Shown here one piece after another: positions 5,709 through 12,581 of a DNA stretch of 12,581 bases. Origin of the DNA: Thermoleophilia bacterium (GTDB lineage: Bacteria; Actinomycetota; Thermoleophilia; Gaiellales; Gaiellaceae). Both the position numbers and the translations under genes were made by a program. The notes under the pieces are model-generated. The model saw nothing but the letters and a program-made list of their open reading frames with translations, was not told where the DNA came from and searched no databases. Location of the stretch: positions 1-12,581 of the forward strand of contig JACVSB010000028.1 in the NCBI GenBank assembly GCA_014534155.1, given 5' to 3'. Position 1 is the first letter of the stretch. Each line of letters begins with the position of its first letter.

Positions 5709-5918
5709 GTGTGGGGTCACGGCGCCTGGGACTGGGTGATCGTCGCCTTGCTCTACGCCGGCGGTCTCGCGTGCTTCGGGCTTCTCGGCGGGATCGACGG
5801 CGCAAGCCGCGCCTTCCAGCGCTGGGGTGACGCCACGAGCAGGAAGCGGGCGCGCCGACTCGGCCTCGCTCACGTCCTCCCCCCGCCGCGCAAGCCCTCG
5901 CGCTCACACCAGCGCTAG
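5709..5918 (+). CDS. Small single-pass membrane protein, unknown function (69 aa)
   Basis: I do not recognise a family. The 69-aa product begins with an aromatic-rich N-terminus (MWGHGAWDW). One hydrophobic segment follows at about residues 9-28 (WVIVALLYAGGLACFGLLGG), and then a basic, Pro-rich cytoplasm-type tail (RWGDATSRKRARRLG, PPPRKPSRSHQR). It starts 10 bases after the SDR stop, with a TAGAAT element at the leaderless distance. Its last 15 bases overlap the end of the convergent radical SAM gene. Support is the promoter spacing, the plausible membrane topology and neighbour-like codon use. The weak point is size: a random open frame of this length is easy to get in such GC-rich DNA. 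Confidence 0.6.
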   Translation: MWGHGAWDWVIVALLYAGGLACFGLLGGIDGASRAFQRWGDATSRKRARRLGLAHVLPPPRKPSRSHQR

Positions 5919-6818
5919 CTGCTCGTTCGCGCGCCGCGGGAGCGTCGGGCGGGCGCGCCGGGCGTCGGAAGCGCCGAGCCGGTAGCGCTCGCGCACGCGC
6001 GCGAACCGCGCTGCCAACTCCTGCTGGTACGCCTTGGGCGCGTACGCCCTGCCCCCGTAGAGCTCGCGGTACAGGGGCGCGAGCGCCGGATACGTGCGCT
6101 CGACCCACGGGATGACGTAGCTTCGGATCGACGGCCGGACGTGGAGGGCGATGGGCGCCGCAAACGCAACCCCCGCCGCTGCGCACGCCGCCACCACCTC
6201 TTCCAGGTGCTCCTCGTCGTCCGTGAGCCCGGGCAGGATCGGGGCGACGAGGACGCCCGTGCGGATCCCGGCGTCCGCGAAGCGGGCGAGCATCTCGAGC
6301 CGCCTTCGCCCGGGCGGCGTCCCGGGCTCGACGACTGTGCGGACGCGCTCGTCCAGCGTCCCGACGCTCATCGACACGCTGACGTCGGCGACGGCGTTCA
6401 GCCGGCGGTAGAGCGGGAGGTCGCGCACGATCATCGTGGACTTCGTGAGCATGGAGAGCGGGTTGCCGAAGTCGGCGAGCGCGTCGACGATCCCCTCCGT
6501 CAGCCGGTAGCGGCCCTCGCAGTGCTGGTACGGGTCGGTCGCCGTCCCCATCGCGATCGTCTCGCCGGTCCAGCGCGGCGAGGCGAGCTCACGGCGAAGC
6601 ACCTGGACGACATTCGTCTTCACGACGATCTTGGAGGAGAAGTCGTCCCCCACGTCGAGGTCGAGGTAGGTGTGGAACGCGCGAGCGAAGCAGTAGTGGC
6701 AGGAGTGCGTGCAGCCGCGATACGGGTTGACGGTCCAGCGGAACGGGACGCGGCTCGCGTCGGGGACGCGGTTGAGCGCGCTCTTGCACTCGTCCTCCAG
6801 GTACGTCGCTCGCGCCAC
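5904..6818 (-). CDS. Rv2578c-type radical SAM protein (SPL-like)
   Basis: This 304-aa radical SAM enzyme matches the actinobacterial Rv2578c-type family, related to the group containing spore photoproduct lyase. The N-terminal core NRVPDASRVPF is followed by NPYRGCTHSCHYCFAR, with the 4Fe-4S cluster motif CXXXCXXC at C36, C40 and C43. Family blocks follow: MGTATDPYQHCEGRYRLTEGI, then LTKSTMIVRDL, DVSVSMSVGTLDE, VEPGTPPGRRRLE and LVAPILPGLTDDEEHL. The substrate is unknown; a DNA-repair or tRNA/nucleotide role has not been shown. I choose GTG 6818 because TATACT lies exactly 6 bases upstream, as in a leaderless gene. ATG 6836 would add six residues (MFYTTR) but falls within the predicted promoter and LexA-like box. 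The gene is divergent from the NUDIX gene and overlaps the small membrane gene by 15 bases at its 3' end. Confidence 0.92.
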   Translation of the reverse strand: MARATYLEDECKSALNRVPDASRVPFRWTVNPYRGCTHSCHYCFARAFHTYLDLDVGDDFSSKIVVKTNVVQVLRRELASPRWTGETIAMGTATDPYQHCEGRYRLTEGIVDALADFGNPLSMLTKSTMIVRDLPLYRRLNAVADVSVSMSVGTLDERVRTVVEPGTPPGRRRLEMLARFADAGIRTGVLVAPILPGLTDDEEHLEEVVAACAAAGVAFAAPIALHVRPSIRSYVIPWVERTYPALAPLYRELYGGRAYAPKAYQQELAARFARVRERYRLGASDARRARPTLPRRANEQLALV

Positions 6819-6824
6819 TCGCGT

Positions 6825-6830
6825 AGTATA
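6825..6830 (-). promoter_or_regulatory. -10 element (TATACT) of the radical SAM gene, leaderless
   Basis: TATACT on the minus strand is followed by ACGCGA and the GTG at 6818, placing the predicted transcription start on the start codon. It is the best -10 match in the window. No good -35 hexamer is visible, which fits an activator-dependent or extended element but is unproven. Confidence 0.6.
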
Positions 6831-6843
6831 GAACATACGTTCG
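6830..6843. promoter_or_regulatory. Putative LexA (SOS) box at the radical SAM promoter
   Basis: Minus strand CGAACGTATGTTCT matches the Gram-positive LexA consensus CGAACRNRYGTTYC at 13 of 14 positions. The core GAAC-N4-GTTC is perfect. The box abuts the TATACT -10, between it and the -35 position, where LexA binding would block RNA polymerase. The divergent NUDIX gene starts 69 bases away on the other side. Confidence 0.6.
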
Positions 6844-6897
6844 TGTTCGATGGTGGTTGCTATGACGAAATGCAGAGGCCATCCAGCGCCGCACCGG

Positions 6898-6903
6898 TAG
6901 CGT
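6898..6903 (+). promoter_or_regulatory. Possible -10 element (TAGCGT) of the NUDIX gene
   Basis: TAGCGT lies 9 bases before ATG 6913. This would give a leader of two or three bases, near-leaderless. The spacing is less exact than at the other genes, and TTGCTATGAC at about 6857-6866 is a competing extended -10. Confidence 0.3.
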
Positions 6904-6912
6904 TCTCCGCAA

Positions 6913-7413
6913 ATGGCGGTCGACCGCTCACGGGGCACCGGCGCGCGCGTATCGAGAGGCCCCGTCGGCAGGATCAGGCCGATAGCGGCCGCCGTGATAC
7001 GCGATCGCGCGCGGATCCTCGTCTGGGAGGACTACAACCCGGCGACGGGAGAGGTCGTCTCCGTCCCGCTCGCCGGCGGGATCGAGTTCGGCGAGACGGG
7101 AGAGCAGGCGATCGCGCGCGAACTCGCTGAGGAAATCGGCGCCAGACCAAGACGGATCGAGTTCCTTGGTCTGCTCGAGGACATCTTCGACTGGGCCGGG
7201 CAGAAGCGCCACGAGCTCTATCTCGTCTACGACGTCGCTCTCGCCGACCGCGCTATCTGCGACGCCGAAGAAGTCGACGTTGTCGAGCCAGACGGTACGA
7301 CGTACGCCGCGCGCTGGCGCTCGCTCGCCGAGTTCCGCAGCGGCGCGCGACTCGTTCCGGACGGGCTGCTCGACCTCATCTCGGAGGCTACGCGACCGCG
7401 CGTCGCCGACTGA
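6913..7413 (+). CDS. NUDIX hydrolase
   Basis: This 166-aa protein has a complete Nudix box at residues 55-77 (GGIEFGETGEQAIARELAEEIG), with the REXXEE glutamates E70, E73 and E74 that bind Mg2+. It hydrolyses a nucleoside diphosphate linked to some other moiety. The residues before the box (AAAVIRDRARILVWEDYNP ... VPLAGG) and the C-terminal YAARWRSLAEF helix fit the typical single-domain fold. Candidate substrates include oxidised dNTPs, ADP-ribose and nucleotide sugars; none can be chosen from sequence alone. The ATG at 6913 leaves a basic 20-residue extension before the first beta-strand, and no Shine-Dalgarno is seen. It is divergent from the radical SAM gene, with a LexA-like box in the shared intergenic region, which would suit a nucleotide-pool cleaning role. 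Confidence 0.93.
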   Translation: MAVDRSRGTGARVSRGPVGRIRPIAAAVIRDRARILVWEDYNPATGEVVSVPLAGGIEFGETGEQAIARELAEEIGARPRRIEFLGLLEDIFDWAGQKRHELYLVYDVALADRAICDAEEVDVVEPDGTTYAARWRSLAEFRSGARLVPDGLLDLISEATRPRVAD

Positions 7414-7464
7414 GCCCGCGGCCTCTTCTCCTGTAACCGAGACCTCCACTCACATCGGGGCGCT

Positions 7465-7477
7465 CGAACGTATGTCC
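7465..7477. promoter_or_regulatory. LexA-box-like motif upstream of the metallothionein-like gene
   Basis: CGAACGTATGTCC matches the box at 6831-6843 in 12 of 13 positions. The second half-site is GTCC instead of GTTC. It lies 36 bases before ATG 7514. No TANNNT element lies between it and the gene. Confidence 0.4.
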
Positions 7478-7513
7478 GCGTTTCGCCACCCGGGGCCCGG
7501 GGAGGGACGGCTC

Positions 7514-7750
7514 ATGCCCCGGTGCGACACGTGCGGCAACGAGTACGACAAGGCCTTCCGGGTTACCCTCGCAGACGGGCGAGAGGCAACGTTCGACGCC
7601 TTCGAGTGCGCCATCCACGCGCTCGCGCCCGCGTGCGAGCACTGCGGGTGCCGCGTGGTCGGGCACGGCGTGGAGGCGGCCGGGAGGATCTTCTGCTGCG
7701 CGCACTGCGCGCACGAGAGCGGTGTCGAGGGAGTGGCGGATCGGGCGTAG
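7514..7750 (+). CDS. Cys/His-rich metallothionein-like zinc-binding protein (78 aa)
   Basis: This 78-aa protein has nine cysteines (4, 7, 32, 41, 44, 46, 61, 62, 65) and several histidines (35, 43, 51, 64, 67). The first half, CDTCGNEYDKAF ... FDAFECAIHALAP, looks like a small treble-clef or zinc-ribbon knuckle. The second half, CEHCGCRVVGHGVEAAGRIF followed by CCAHCA, resembles the prokaryotic metallothionein-type zinc domain, with the CXXCXC and CCXXC pattern. A role in zinc storage, delivery or transition-metal defence is likely by family, without proof. ATG 7514 is chosen because GGGAGG precedes it at the right distance. An in-frame ATG at 7472 lies inside the LexA-like motif and would add 14 residues. 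It follows the NUDIX gene by 100 bases and is convergent with the sigma gene. Confidence 0.85.
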   Translation: MPRCDTCGNEYDKAFRVTLADGREATFDAFECAIHALAPACEHCGCRVVGHGVEAAGRIFCCAHCAHESGVEGVADRA

Positions 7751-7780
7751 CGGTGTGGACCGCCGGGGCGCTGCGCAGCT

Positions 7781-8845
7781 CTACGCCGCTTCCCGGAGGG
7801 CCTCGATCTCGCGGTTCACCGCGAGGAGCTCGAGCGCCTGCGCCTCGATCTGGCGCACACGCTCACGCGTCAGGCCGAGGCGGCGTCCGATCTCCTCCAG
7901 CGAGTGGGGATCGTCCCCGTCGATCCCGTAGCGAAGCTCGATCACGCTCCGCTCCCGCTCGGGCAGGCGCGCGACGGCACCCCGGAGCGCCTCCTCGGCG
8001 AGGCTGACCGTTACCTCCTCCTCCGGCTCCGCCTCCGACCCGGCCACGAGGTCGCCCAGCGCCGTCCCGGAATCGTCGCCCACGGGCTTGTCGAGGCTCG
8101 CGACCGCGCGCGCGGCGCCCCGAACCTCGCGCACCTGCTTGACGGAGAGCTTGCTCGTCCTGGCGACCTCGTGGTCCGTCGGCTCGCGCTCGAGCTTCAC
8201 GGTGAGCTCGCGCACCGCCTTGGCGATCCGCTGCTCGCGCTCCACGATGTGCACCGGGATCCGGATCGTCCGTGCCTTGTTCGCGACGCCCCGCTGGACG
8301 GCCTGACGGATCCACCAGGTGGCGTAGGTCGAGAACTTGTACCCGCGCCGCCAGTCGAACTTCTCCACGGCCCGGATCAGCCCGATGATCCCCTCCTGGA
8401 TCAGGTCGAGGAGCGAGAGGCCGTGGCCCTGGTACTTCTTCGCGATCGAGACGACGAGCCGGAGGTTCGAGTTCACCATCCGGTCCTTCGCCGCCTTGTC
8501 GCCGCGCTCGATCCGCTTCGCGAGCTCGACCTCCTCCTGCGCCGTCAGAAGGGGGTAGCGGCCGACCTCGTTCAGGAAGAGCTGTAGCGCGTCCGTCGTC
8601 GACACGGCAAGCTCGCCGTTCACGTAGGTCGAGTCGACGGCCTCGCGCCCACAGTCGTCTGTCACGTCGATGCCGCGCTCGTCGAGGCGCTCGTACAGCC
8701 CGTCCACACCGTCTTCATCGAGCTCGAGCGCGTGGACGAGCTGCGTGAACTCGGTCAGGTTGACACACCCCTGCTCCTCGCCGCGGTCGACGAGAGCCTC
8801 GAGCTGCGCTTCCGCGGTCTCTTCTGGCACGTGGTCGGTCGTCAT
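7781..8845 (-). CDS. RNA polymerase sigma-70 factor, primary-like (RpoD/SigA family)
   Basis: This 354-aa sigma factor has the layout of group 1/2 sigmas. A short region 1.1-like helix set lies at about 28-65 ([18 protein letters not shown]), followed by region 1.2 from about 84 ([25 protein letters not shown]). Region 2 spans about 118-200 ([41 protein letters not shown]) and region 3 about 201-270. Region 4 spans about 285-350, with [21 protein letters not shown] as the -35-reading helix-turn-helix. Region 2.4 reads [19 protein letters not shown]181 aligns with E. coli Q437, but the following T440 position is Q184. This suggests a group 2 paralogue rather than the housekeeping factor. The ATG at 8845 lies 17 bases downstream of the EamA stop; a TAGACT sits 14 bases before it, within the end of that gene. 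Confidence 0.92.
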   Translation of the reverse strand: MTTDHVPEETAEAQLEALVDRGEEQGCVNLTEFTQLVHALELDEDGVDGLYERLDERGIDVTDDCGREAVDSTYVNGELAVSTTDALQLFLNEVGRYPLLTAQEEVELAKRIERGDKAAKDRMVNSNLRLVVSIAKKYQGHGLSLLDLIQEGIIGLIRAVEKFDWRRGYKFSTYATWWIRQAVQRGVANKARTIRIPVHIVEREQRIAKAVRELTVKLEREPTDHEVARTSKLSVKQVREVRGAARAVASLDKPVGDDSGTALGDLVAGSEAEPEEEVTVSLAEEALRGAVARLPERERSVIELRYGIDGDDPHSLEEIGRRLGLTRERVRQIEAQALELLAVNREIEALREAA

Positions 8846-8862
8846 GCCCGTAGCGCGCGAGT

Positions 8863-9759
8863 CTACGCCTCCGGCACGTCCACGGGCGCGGACCGGTTGG
8901 CGCCGATCGACGCGACCACGACGAACGCGATCGCGAGGAGCTCGAGCGGTCCGAGCGTCTGGGACAGGAAGACGGCGCCGACGAGCGCCGCAACGGCCGG
9001 GCCGAGGCTCATGAGGATCCCGAAGGTCGAGGTCCGCAGGCGGCGGAGCGCGGCCAGCTCGAGCGCGTACGGCACGACGGAGGCGAGGATCGCGACGGCG
9101 AGCCCGAGGGCGAGGAGCCGCGCCGACAGGAGATCCGAACCGCCGGAGGCGATGCCGAGCGGCGCCGTGAGCACAGCTGCGAGAGCCATGGAAACCGCCA
9201 GCCCCCGCTGGAGCGACCACGTGGCCGCGAGGCGCTTGCCGAGGAGAATGTAGGACGCCCAGAAGACCCCCGCGGCGAGCGCGAGCCCGAGGCCGGCGTG
9301 ATCGACGTCCACCGTCGGGCTCGCGAGGAGGACGACGCCCGCGGCCGCGAGCACGATCCAGACAAAGTCGAGCCGCCGGCGCGACCCGAGCACGGCCACG
9401 GACAGCGGGCCGAGGAACTCGACCGTGACGGCCACCCCGAGCGGCACGCGCGCGATTGCCAGGTAGAAGAGCGAGTTCACGGCGGCGAGCGCGACGCCGA
9501 GCCCAAACGCCCAGCGGAGGGGCCCGCGCCGGAGGCGTGCGGACGAACCCGCGCGCGCGAGAAGCGTCAGGATGAGGGCCGCGAAGAGCGTCCTCACCCA
9601 CACCGTCGCGAGCGTGCCCAGCTCGTTGAAGAGCGTCGTCGCGAGCGCAGCCCCGCCCTGGACGGAGAACGCGGCGGCCACGAGGAGGGCGGGGGCCGGG
9701 ACGCGGGCGATCGCCGCGCGCGGGACGGACGCGCTGGAGGTAGCGGCGGCGGACTCCAC
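8863..9759 (-). CDS. EamA/DMT-family transporter, RhtA-like
   Basis: This 298-aa membrane protein has about ten hydrophobic helices in two EamA halves, of the drug/metabolite transporter superfamily. The first half, with [20 protein letters not shown] and [15 protein letters not shown], and the second, with [32 protein letters not shown] and [15 protein letters not shown], resemble the RhtA group, which exports threonine, homoserine and related compounds. The substrate here is a guess by family. GTG 9759 is chosen because it begins just before the first helix and TACCAT lies 8 bases upstream; the longer frame upstream has a Pro/Arg-rich noise composition. The sigma gene follows 17 bases after its stop on the same strand, so they may be co-transcribed. 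It is divergent from the FN3-repeat gene across 143 bp. Confidence 0.9.
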   Translation of the reverse strand: MESAAATSSASVPRAAIARVPAPALLVAAAFSVQGGAALATTLFNELGTLATVWVRTLFAALILTLLARAGSSARLRRGPLRWAFGLGVALAAVNSLFYLAIARVPLGVAVTVEFLGPLSVAVLGSRRRLDFVWIVLAAAGVVLLASPTVDVDHAGLGLALAAGVFWASYILLGKRLAATWSLQRGLAVSMALAAVLTAPLGIASGGSDLLSARLLALGLAVAILASVVPYALELAALRRLRTSTFGILMSLGPAVAALVGAVFLSQTLGPLELLAIAFVVVASIGANRSAPVDVPEA

Positions 9760-9767
9760 GTTCGGCG

Positions 9768-9773
9768 ATGGTA
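9768..9773 (-). promoter_or_regulatory. Possible -10 element (TACCAT) of the EamA gene
   Basis: TACCAT on the minus strand is followed by 8 bases and GTG 9759. The spacing is one to two bases longer than the tight leaderless set. A transcript would have a leader of at most a base or two. Confidence 0.35.
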
Positions 9774-9795
9774 CGTGCGGGCAGCGGGCGGCCGT

Positions 9796-9845
9796 GATTC
9801 CCCTCACGCGGGGGATCGCCAGCGTCGGTGCCGTTCGCGACGCTG
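9796..9845. repeat. Two adjacent hairpins in the EamA/FN3 divergent intergenic region
   Basis: Hairpin 1: GATTCCCC (9796-9803) with GGGGGATC (9810-9817), an 8-bp stem with one G-T pair and a 6-base loop. Hairpin 2: CAGCGTCG (9820-9827) with CGACGCTG (9838-9845), a perfect 8-bp stem with a 10-base loop. They lie two bases apart. They could be leader RNA structure for the plus-strand gene or operator sites; no U-tract follows. Confidence 0.4.
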
Positions 9846-9902
9846 AGAGGAACGAGAGGAGACCGACCGGCTCTCCTGCGGCGAGGGCTCGGCGAGACGC
9901 CG

Positions 9903-12581
9903 TTGACACCGACCGCCTATCGCGCCGCCGCACCAGCTCGAAGCGTCCCGTTCCTCGCTGCGCTCGCGCTCGCACTCGTCCTCACGGGAATTGGCCCCGC
10001 CGCGTCCGGGCTTCCTGCCCCGACGCCGCTCGCACCCCCCGACGGCTCGAGCTTCGAGCTGCTGCCCGCGTTCGCCTGGGCGCCGGTCGCGCGCGCGAGC
10101 CAGTACGAATGGGAGCTCGCCGCGGACGAGGGCTTCAACGCGAAGGTCGCCGTCGCGACGACCGCGAACACGCGCGCTACCGCGCGGAAGGTCGTGGCCA
10201 ACGGCCGCTACTTCTGGCGTGTTCGAGCGGTGACGGCCGACGGCGACCCGGGCGCCTGGTCTCCGACGCGGGCGCTTCGAATAGCCTGGTCTGCCCGGCC
10301 GTCGCTCCTCTCCCCGTCCGACGGCGCGACGCTCACGTACCCTCACGACGCGTTCCGCCTCTCGTGGATGCCGGTGCCCGGCGCGAGCGAGTACCTCGTC
10401 CGGCTCGCGACGGACGAGCAGCTCGCGTCGATCGTCTGGGCGGGCGGCCCCGTCCGAACGTCCGCGACCTCGTACACGCTTTCCGCTCCCCTCGCGCCCG
10501 GAACGTACTACTGGTCGATCACTCCCGTTGATGCCGAAGGCCATGCTGGTTCCCCTTCGACGACGGCCTCCTTCGTCTGGCGCTGGCCCTCGGGGACGAC
10601 GCCCGACTTCGTTGACCTCGCGGAGGCGGCGGAAATCGTAGACCCGTACTTCTCGTGGACGCCTGTGCCGGGCGCCGTCGGGTACGAGGTCGAGGTGAAC
10701 GCCTCCTCGGACTGGGCATCCGGTTCCAAGGTCTGCTGCCCGGCGCTTCGCACGGGGAGCCGGATCACCACCATCGGCTCTTCGTATTCGCCCCGCGAGC
10801 AGCTTGAGAACAACACCTACTACTGGCGAGTCCGCGCGCTCGACCCCAGCGGGAACGCGGGCGTCTGGAGCGCGGGGCCGACGTTCTCGAAGACGTTCGC
10901 GAACGTCCCCGCGATCACTCCTCCGAGCGTCCGGAACCTACGGCTTCGCACGAACCTCGACGACCGCTACGACGGCGCCGACCCGAGCAGCGTGCCGTAC
11001 CCGCTGACGACCGCGGTCCCGGTCGTCACGTGGGATCCGGTTCCGGGCGCGTCGAGCTACACGGTCGACGTCACCCCCTTTCTCGGCGGAGCGTGCGACT
11101 GGTCCTACCGCAGCGCCTCACACTGGACGAAGACGACCTCCACGACGGCGTGGACCCCGCTCGGCTGGGGCTGGAATGGCGTCAAGCCGTTCCCGCACCC
11201 GAGATCCGTCTCGACCGACTCCTCGACCCTGCAGGCCGGGTGGTCCTACTGCATCCGTGTCCAGCCGGTCGACCGATCGTCGACCTCGGGCGGGCCCACC
11301 GCCTACGGGGACTGGACGTACCTCCCGAACAGCACGGTCCCCGCGTTCACGTGGAGCGGCGGCCCCGACGCCGAGAGCTGCTCCCCGTGCTCCCTCTCGG
11401 CGTCGGACTACCAGTCGCCGGTTACGGGATCTACGAGCGAGCGAATGCCCCTCTTCACCTGGCGCTCGCTGGCCGGCGCGCAGAGCTACTTCGTCCTCGT
11501 CGCGCGCGACCCGAGCTTCACGAACGTGGTCGACTACGCGTTCACGCGCATCCCGGCCTATGCGCCGCGCCAGCTCTCCCAGTCGAAGGGGTACGCGGAC
11601 GAGCTGACGGCGTACTACTGGATCGTCCTCCCCGCGCGCGAAGGAAACGGAGGCGGCGTCTCGGCGACACCGCTCGAGCTCGCGCCGCCGAGCTTCCACA
11701 AGCGGACGGCGGAGCCGCGGCTCCTCGCGCCGGCGCCTGGCGCAGTCCTCGACGGGCCGGTCACCTTCCGCTGGGCCCCCGTGGAGGGCGCGCGGCGGTA
11801 CCGGCTGCAAGTAGCGCGCGACGCCAACTTCTCGAACCTCGTCGAGGGCGGCGAGGTGACAACGGACTCGACCGCGTACACGAGCAGCACGACGTACCCC
11901 GCTGACACGGTCCTTTACTGGCGCGTGCAAGCGGACGCCGAGGACGGGTCGAACTTCGTCGGACTCTCGTGGTCGTCGCCGGCGACCTTCGAGAAGCGCT
12001 TGCCCGCCCCCGTGCCGGATCCGGCGAATCCGCGCTTGGGTGCCTTCCTGCCGACCCTCGCCTGGTCACCCGTTCCAGGAGCGGTCTCCTACGACGTCCA
12101 CGTCGAGGAGCCCGACGGCGACCAGCGCGACTTCAGGAGCCTGCCCTCGCACGCCTTCACCCCGACGAAGATGACAGGCGTCGGAATCTTCCACTTCCAG
12201 GCCCGCGCGAACTTCCCGACAAGCTCGGCGAGCGTCGTGCCCGGCCCCTACTCGCCGGTCATGTCGTTCGCGCGAGGGATCCCCGAGCCCGCGGGCGCCT
12301 CCTCTGACGTCGGTCGAAAGCACATCGTTCTCTCCTGGAACCCGCGGCTCGGCGCGAAGAACTACCGCGTTCAAGTCTCCGCACGGGCGGACTTCTCGCT
12401 ACTCGTCGAGAACGAGGTGACGCAGACGGTGAACTACGCGCCGCCGATGAGCAACCCGATCTACCGAGAGGGCGGACGGCTCTACTGGCGCGTGGCCGCG
12501 GTCGACGCGGACAACAACACGGGAGACTTCACCGGCTCGCAGCAGTTGATCCGCGCTCAGGTCATGCGTCTTCGCGCACTC
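9903..12581 (+). CDS. Large secreted protein of tandem fibronectin-III-like repeats, 3' end missing
   Basis: This frame is open for 893 codons and runs off the window. The start is tentative: TTG 9903 puts a signal peptide at the N-terminus, with a basic stretch (AAAPARS), a hydrophobic run ([15 protein letters not shown]) and a likely cleavage after about residue 35 (PAASG). GTG 9828 is an in-frame alternative. The rest is at least eight FN3-like repeats of about 91-145 residues. Each has a core Trp in F-x-W-x-PVPGA, then Y-x-V-x-V, then a YYWRVRAVD-type strand and a WS end. Core tryptophans fall at about 59, 155, 252, 377, 520, 624, 721 and 812. The fourth and fifth repeats are longer, Trp-rich and carry paired cysteines (ESCSPC). 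No catalytic motif is seen. A surface, adhesive or wall-associated role is inference. No leaderless -10 or clear Shine-Dalgarno is visible. Confidence 0.85.
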   Translation, partial: MTPTAYRAAAPARSVPFLAALALALVLTGIGPAASGLPAPTPLAPPDGSSFELLPAFAWAPVARASQYEWELAADEGFNAKVAVATTANTRATARKVVANGRYFWRVRAVTADGDPGAWSPTRALRIAWSARPSLLSPSDGATLTYPHDAFRLSWMPVPGASEYLVRLATDEQLASIVWAGGPVRTSATSYTLSAPLAPGTYYWSITPVDAEGHAGSPSTTASFVWRWPSGTTPDFVDLAEAAEIVDPYFSWTPVPGAVGYEVEVNASSDWASGSKVCCPALRTGSRITTIGSSYSPREQLENNTYYWRVRALDPSGNAGVWSAGPTFSKTFANVPAITPPSVRNLRLRTNLDDRYDGADPSSVPYPLTTAVPVVTWDPVPGASSYTVDVTPFLGGACDWSYRSASHWTKTTSTTAWTPLGWGWNGVKPFPHPRSVSTDSSTLQAGWSYCIRVQPVDRSSTSGGPTAYGDWTYLPNSTVPAFTWSGGPDAESCSPCSLSASDYQSPVTGSTSERMPLFTWRSLAGAQSYFVLVARDPSFTNVVDYAFTRIPAYAPRQLSQSKGYADELTAYYWIVLPAREGNGGGVSATPLELAPPSFHKRTAEPRLLAPAPGAVLDGPVTFRWAPVEGARRYRLQVARDANFSNLVEGGEVTTDSTAYTSSTTYPADTVLYWRVQADAEDGSNFVGLSWSSPATFEKRLPAPVPDPANPRLGAFLPTLAWSPVPGAVSYDVHVEEPDGDQRDFRSLPSHAFTPTKMTGVGIFHFQARANFPTSSASVVPGPYSPVMSFARGIPEPAGASSDVGRKHIVLSWNPRLGAKNYRVQVSARADFSLLVENEVTQTVNYAPPMSNPIYREGGRLYWRVAAVDADNNTGDFTGSQQLIRAQVMRLRAL

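Noticed and set aside
7770..7779. GCTGCGCAGC palindrome between the convergent metallothionein-like and sigma genes as a terminator
   Set aside because: The stem would be too short with no loop and no U-tract; it is only a 10-bp palindrome.
9903..9908. TTGACA as a -35 promoter element
   Set aside because: No -10 element lies 16-18 bases downstream, and the hexamer is the likely first two codons of the FN3-repeat gene.
11030..11905. Plus- and minus-strand frames of about 270-290 codons inside the FN3-repeat gene
   Set aside because: The frame starting at 9903 is open without interruption and shows repeated domain signatures. The others lack any pattern and end at random.

Overview
The window is very GC-rich (about 70% by eye), with dense short operons, frequent GTG starts and several genes of actinobacterial character: an Rv2578c-type radical SAM protein, a primary-like sigma-70 factor with a short region 1.1, and System I cytochrome c maturation with a cysteine-type CcmE. 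This fits a deep-branching actinobacterium, perhaps Thermoleophilia/Gaiellales. That placement is inference from gene character only. No tRNA, rRNA, CRISPR array, insertion sequence or phage gene was seen. It reads as an ordinary chromosomal segment rather than a mobile island.

Layout. 1-1656 (minus): ccmE-ccmF, a cytochrome c maturation operon running off the left edge. 1699-1938 (minus): a 79-aa unknown protein, divergent from 1992-2828 (plus), a TIM-barrel endonuclease IV-like protein. 3059-3313 (plus): a small membrane protein, ending at a strong bidirectional hairpin that also serves the convergent stress operon 3364-4285 (minus: DUF892 ferritin-like, then a CBS-pair protein). 4284-4859 (plus): a DUF488 protein whose start codon overlaps that of the DUF892 gene. 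4928-5698 (plus): a glucose 1-dehydrogenase-like SDR, followed by a 69-aa membrane protein. 5904-6818 (minus): an Rv2578c-type radical SAM protein, divergent from a NUDIX hydrolase (6913-7413) and a Cys/His-rich metallothionein-like protein (7514-7750). 7781-8845 (minus): a sigma-70 factor, and 8863-9759 (minus): an EamA/RhtA-type exporter. 9903 to the right edge (plus): a very large secreted protein of at least eight fibronectin-III-like repeats, incomplete here.

Regulation is the most informative layer. Six genes without a Shine-Dalgarno sequence have a TANNNT -10 element exactly 6 or 7 bases before the start codon, the arrangement expected for leaderless mRNAs. Several other genes (ccmF, DUF892, CBS, metallothionein-like) have clear Shine-Dalgarno sequences. 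The radical SAM promoter carries a LexA-type box (CGAACGTATGTTCT) abutting its -10, and a one-mismatch copy lies before the metallothionein-like gene, suggesting a DNA-damage-responsive cluster. The DUF892-CBS operon has a good match to a general-stress (SigB/SigF-type) promoter, placed inside the divergent DUF488 gene.

No wholly new multi-gene system is proven. The best candidates for follow-up are the putative LexA-controlled radical SAM/NUDIX/metallothionein-like cluster, the variant haem-delivery pair CcmE/CcmF (CXXXY motif plus one unusually polar CcmF helix), and the giant FN3-like surface protein.
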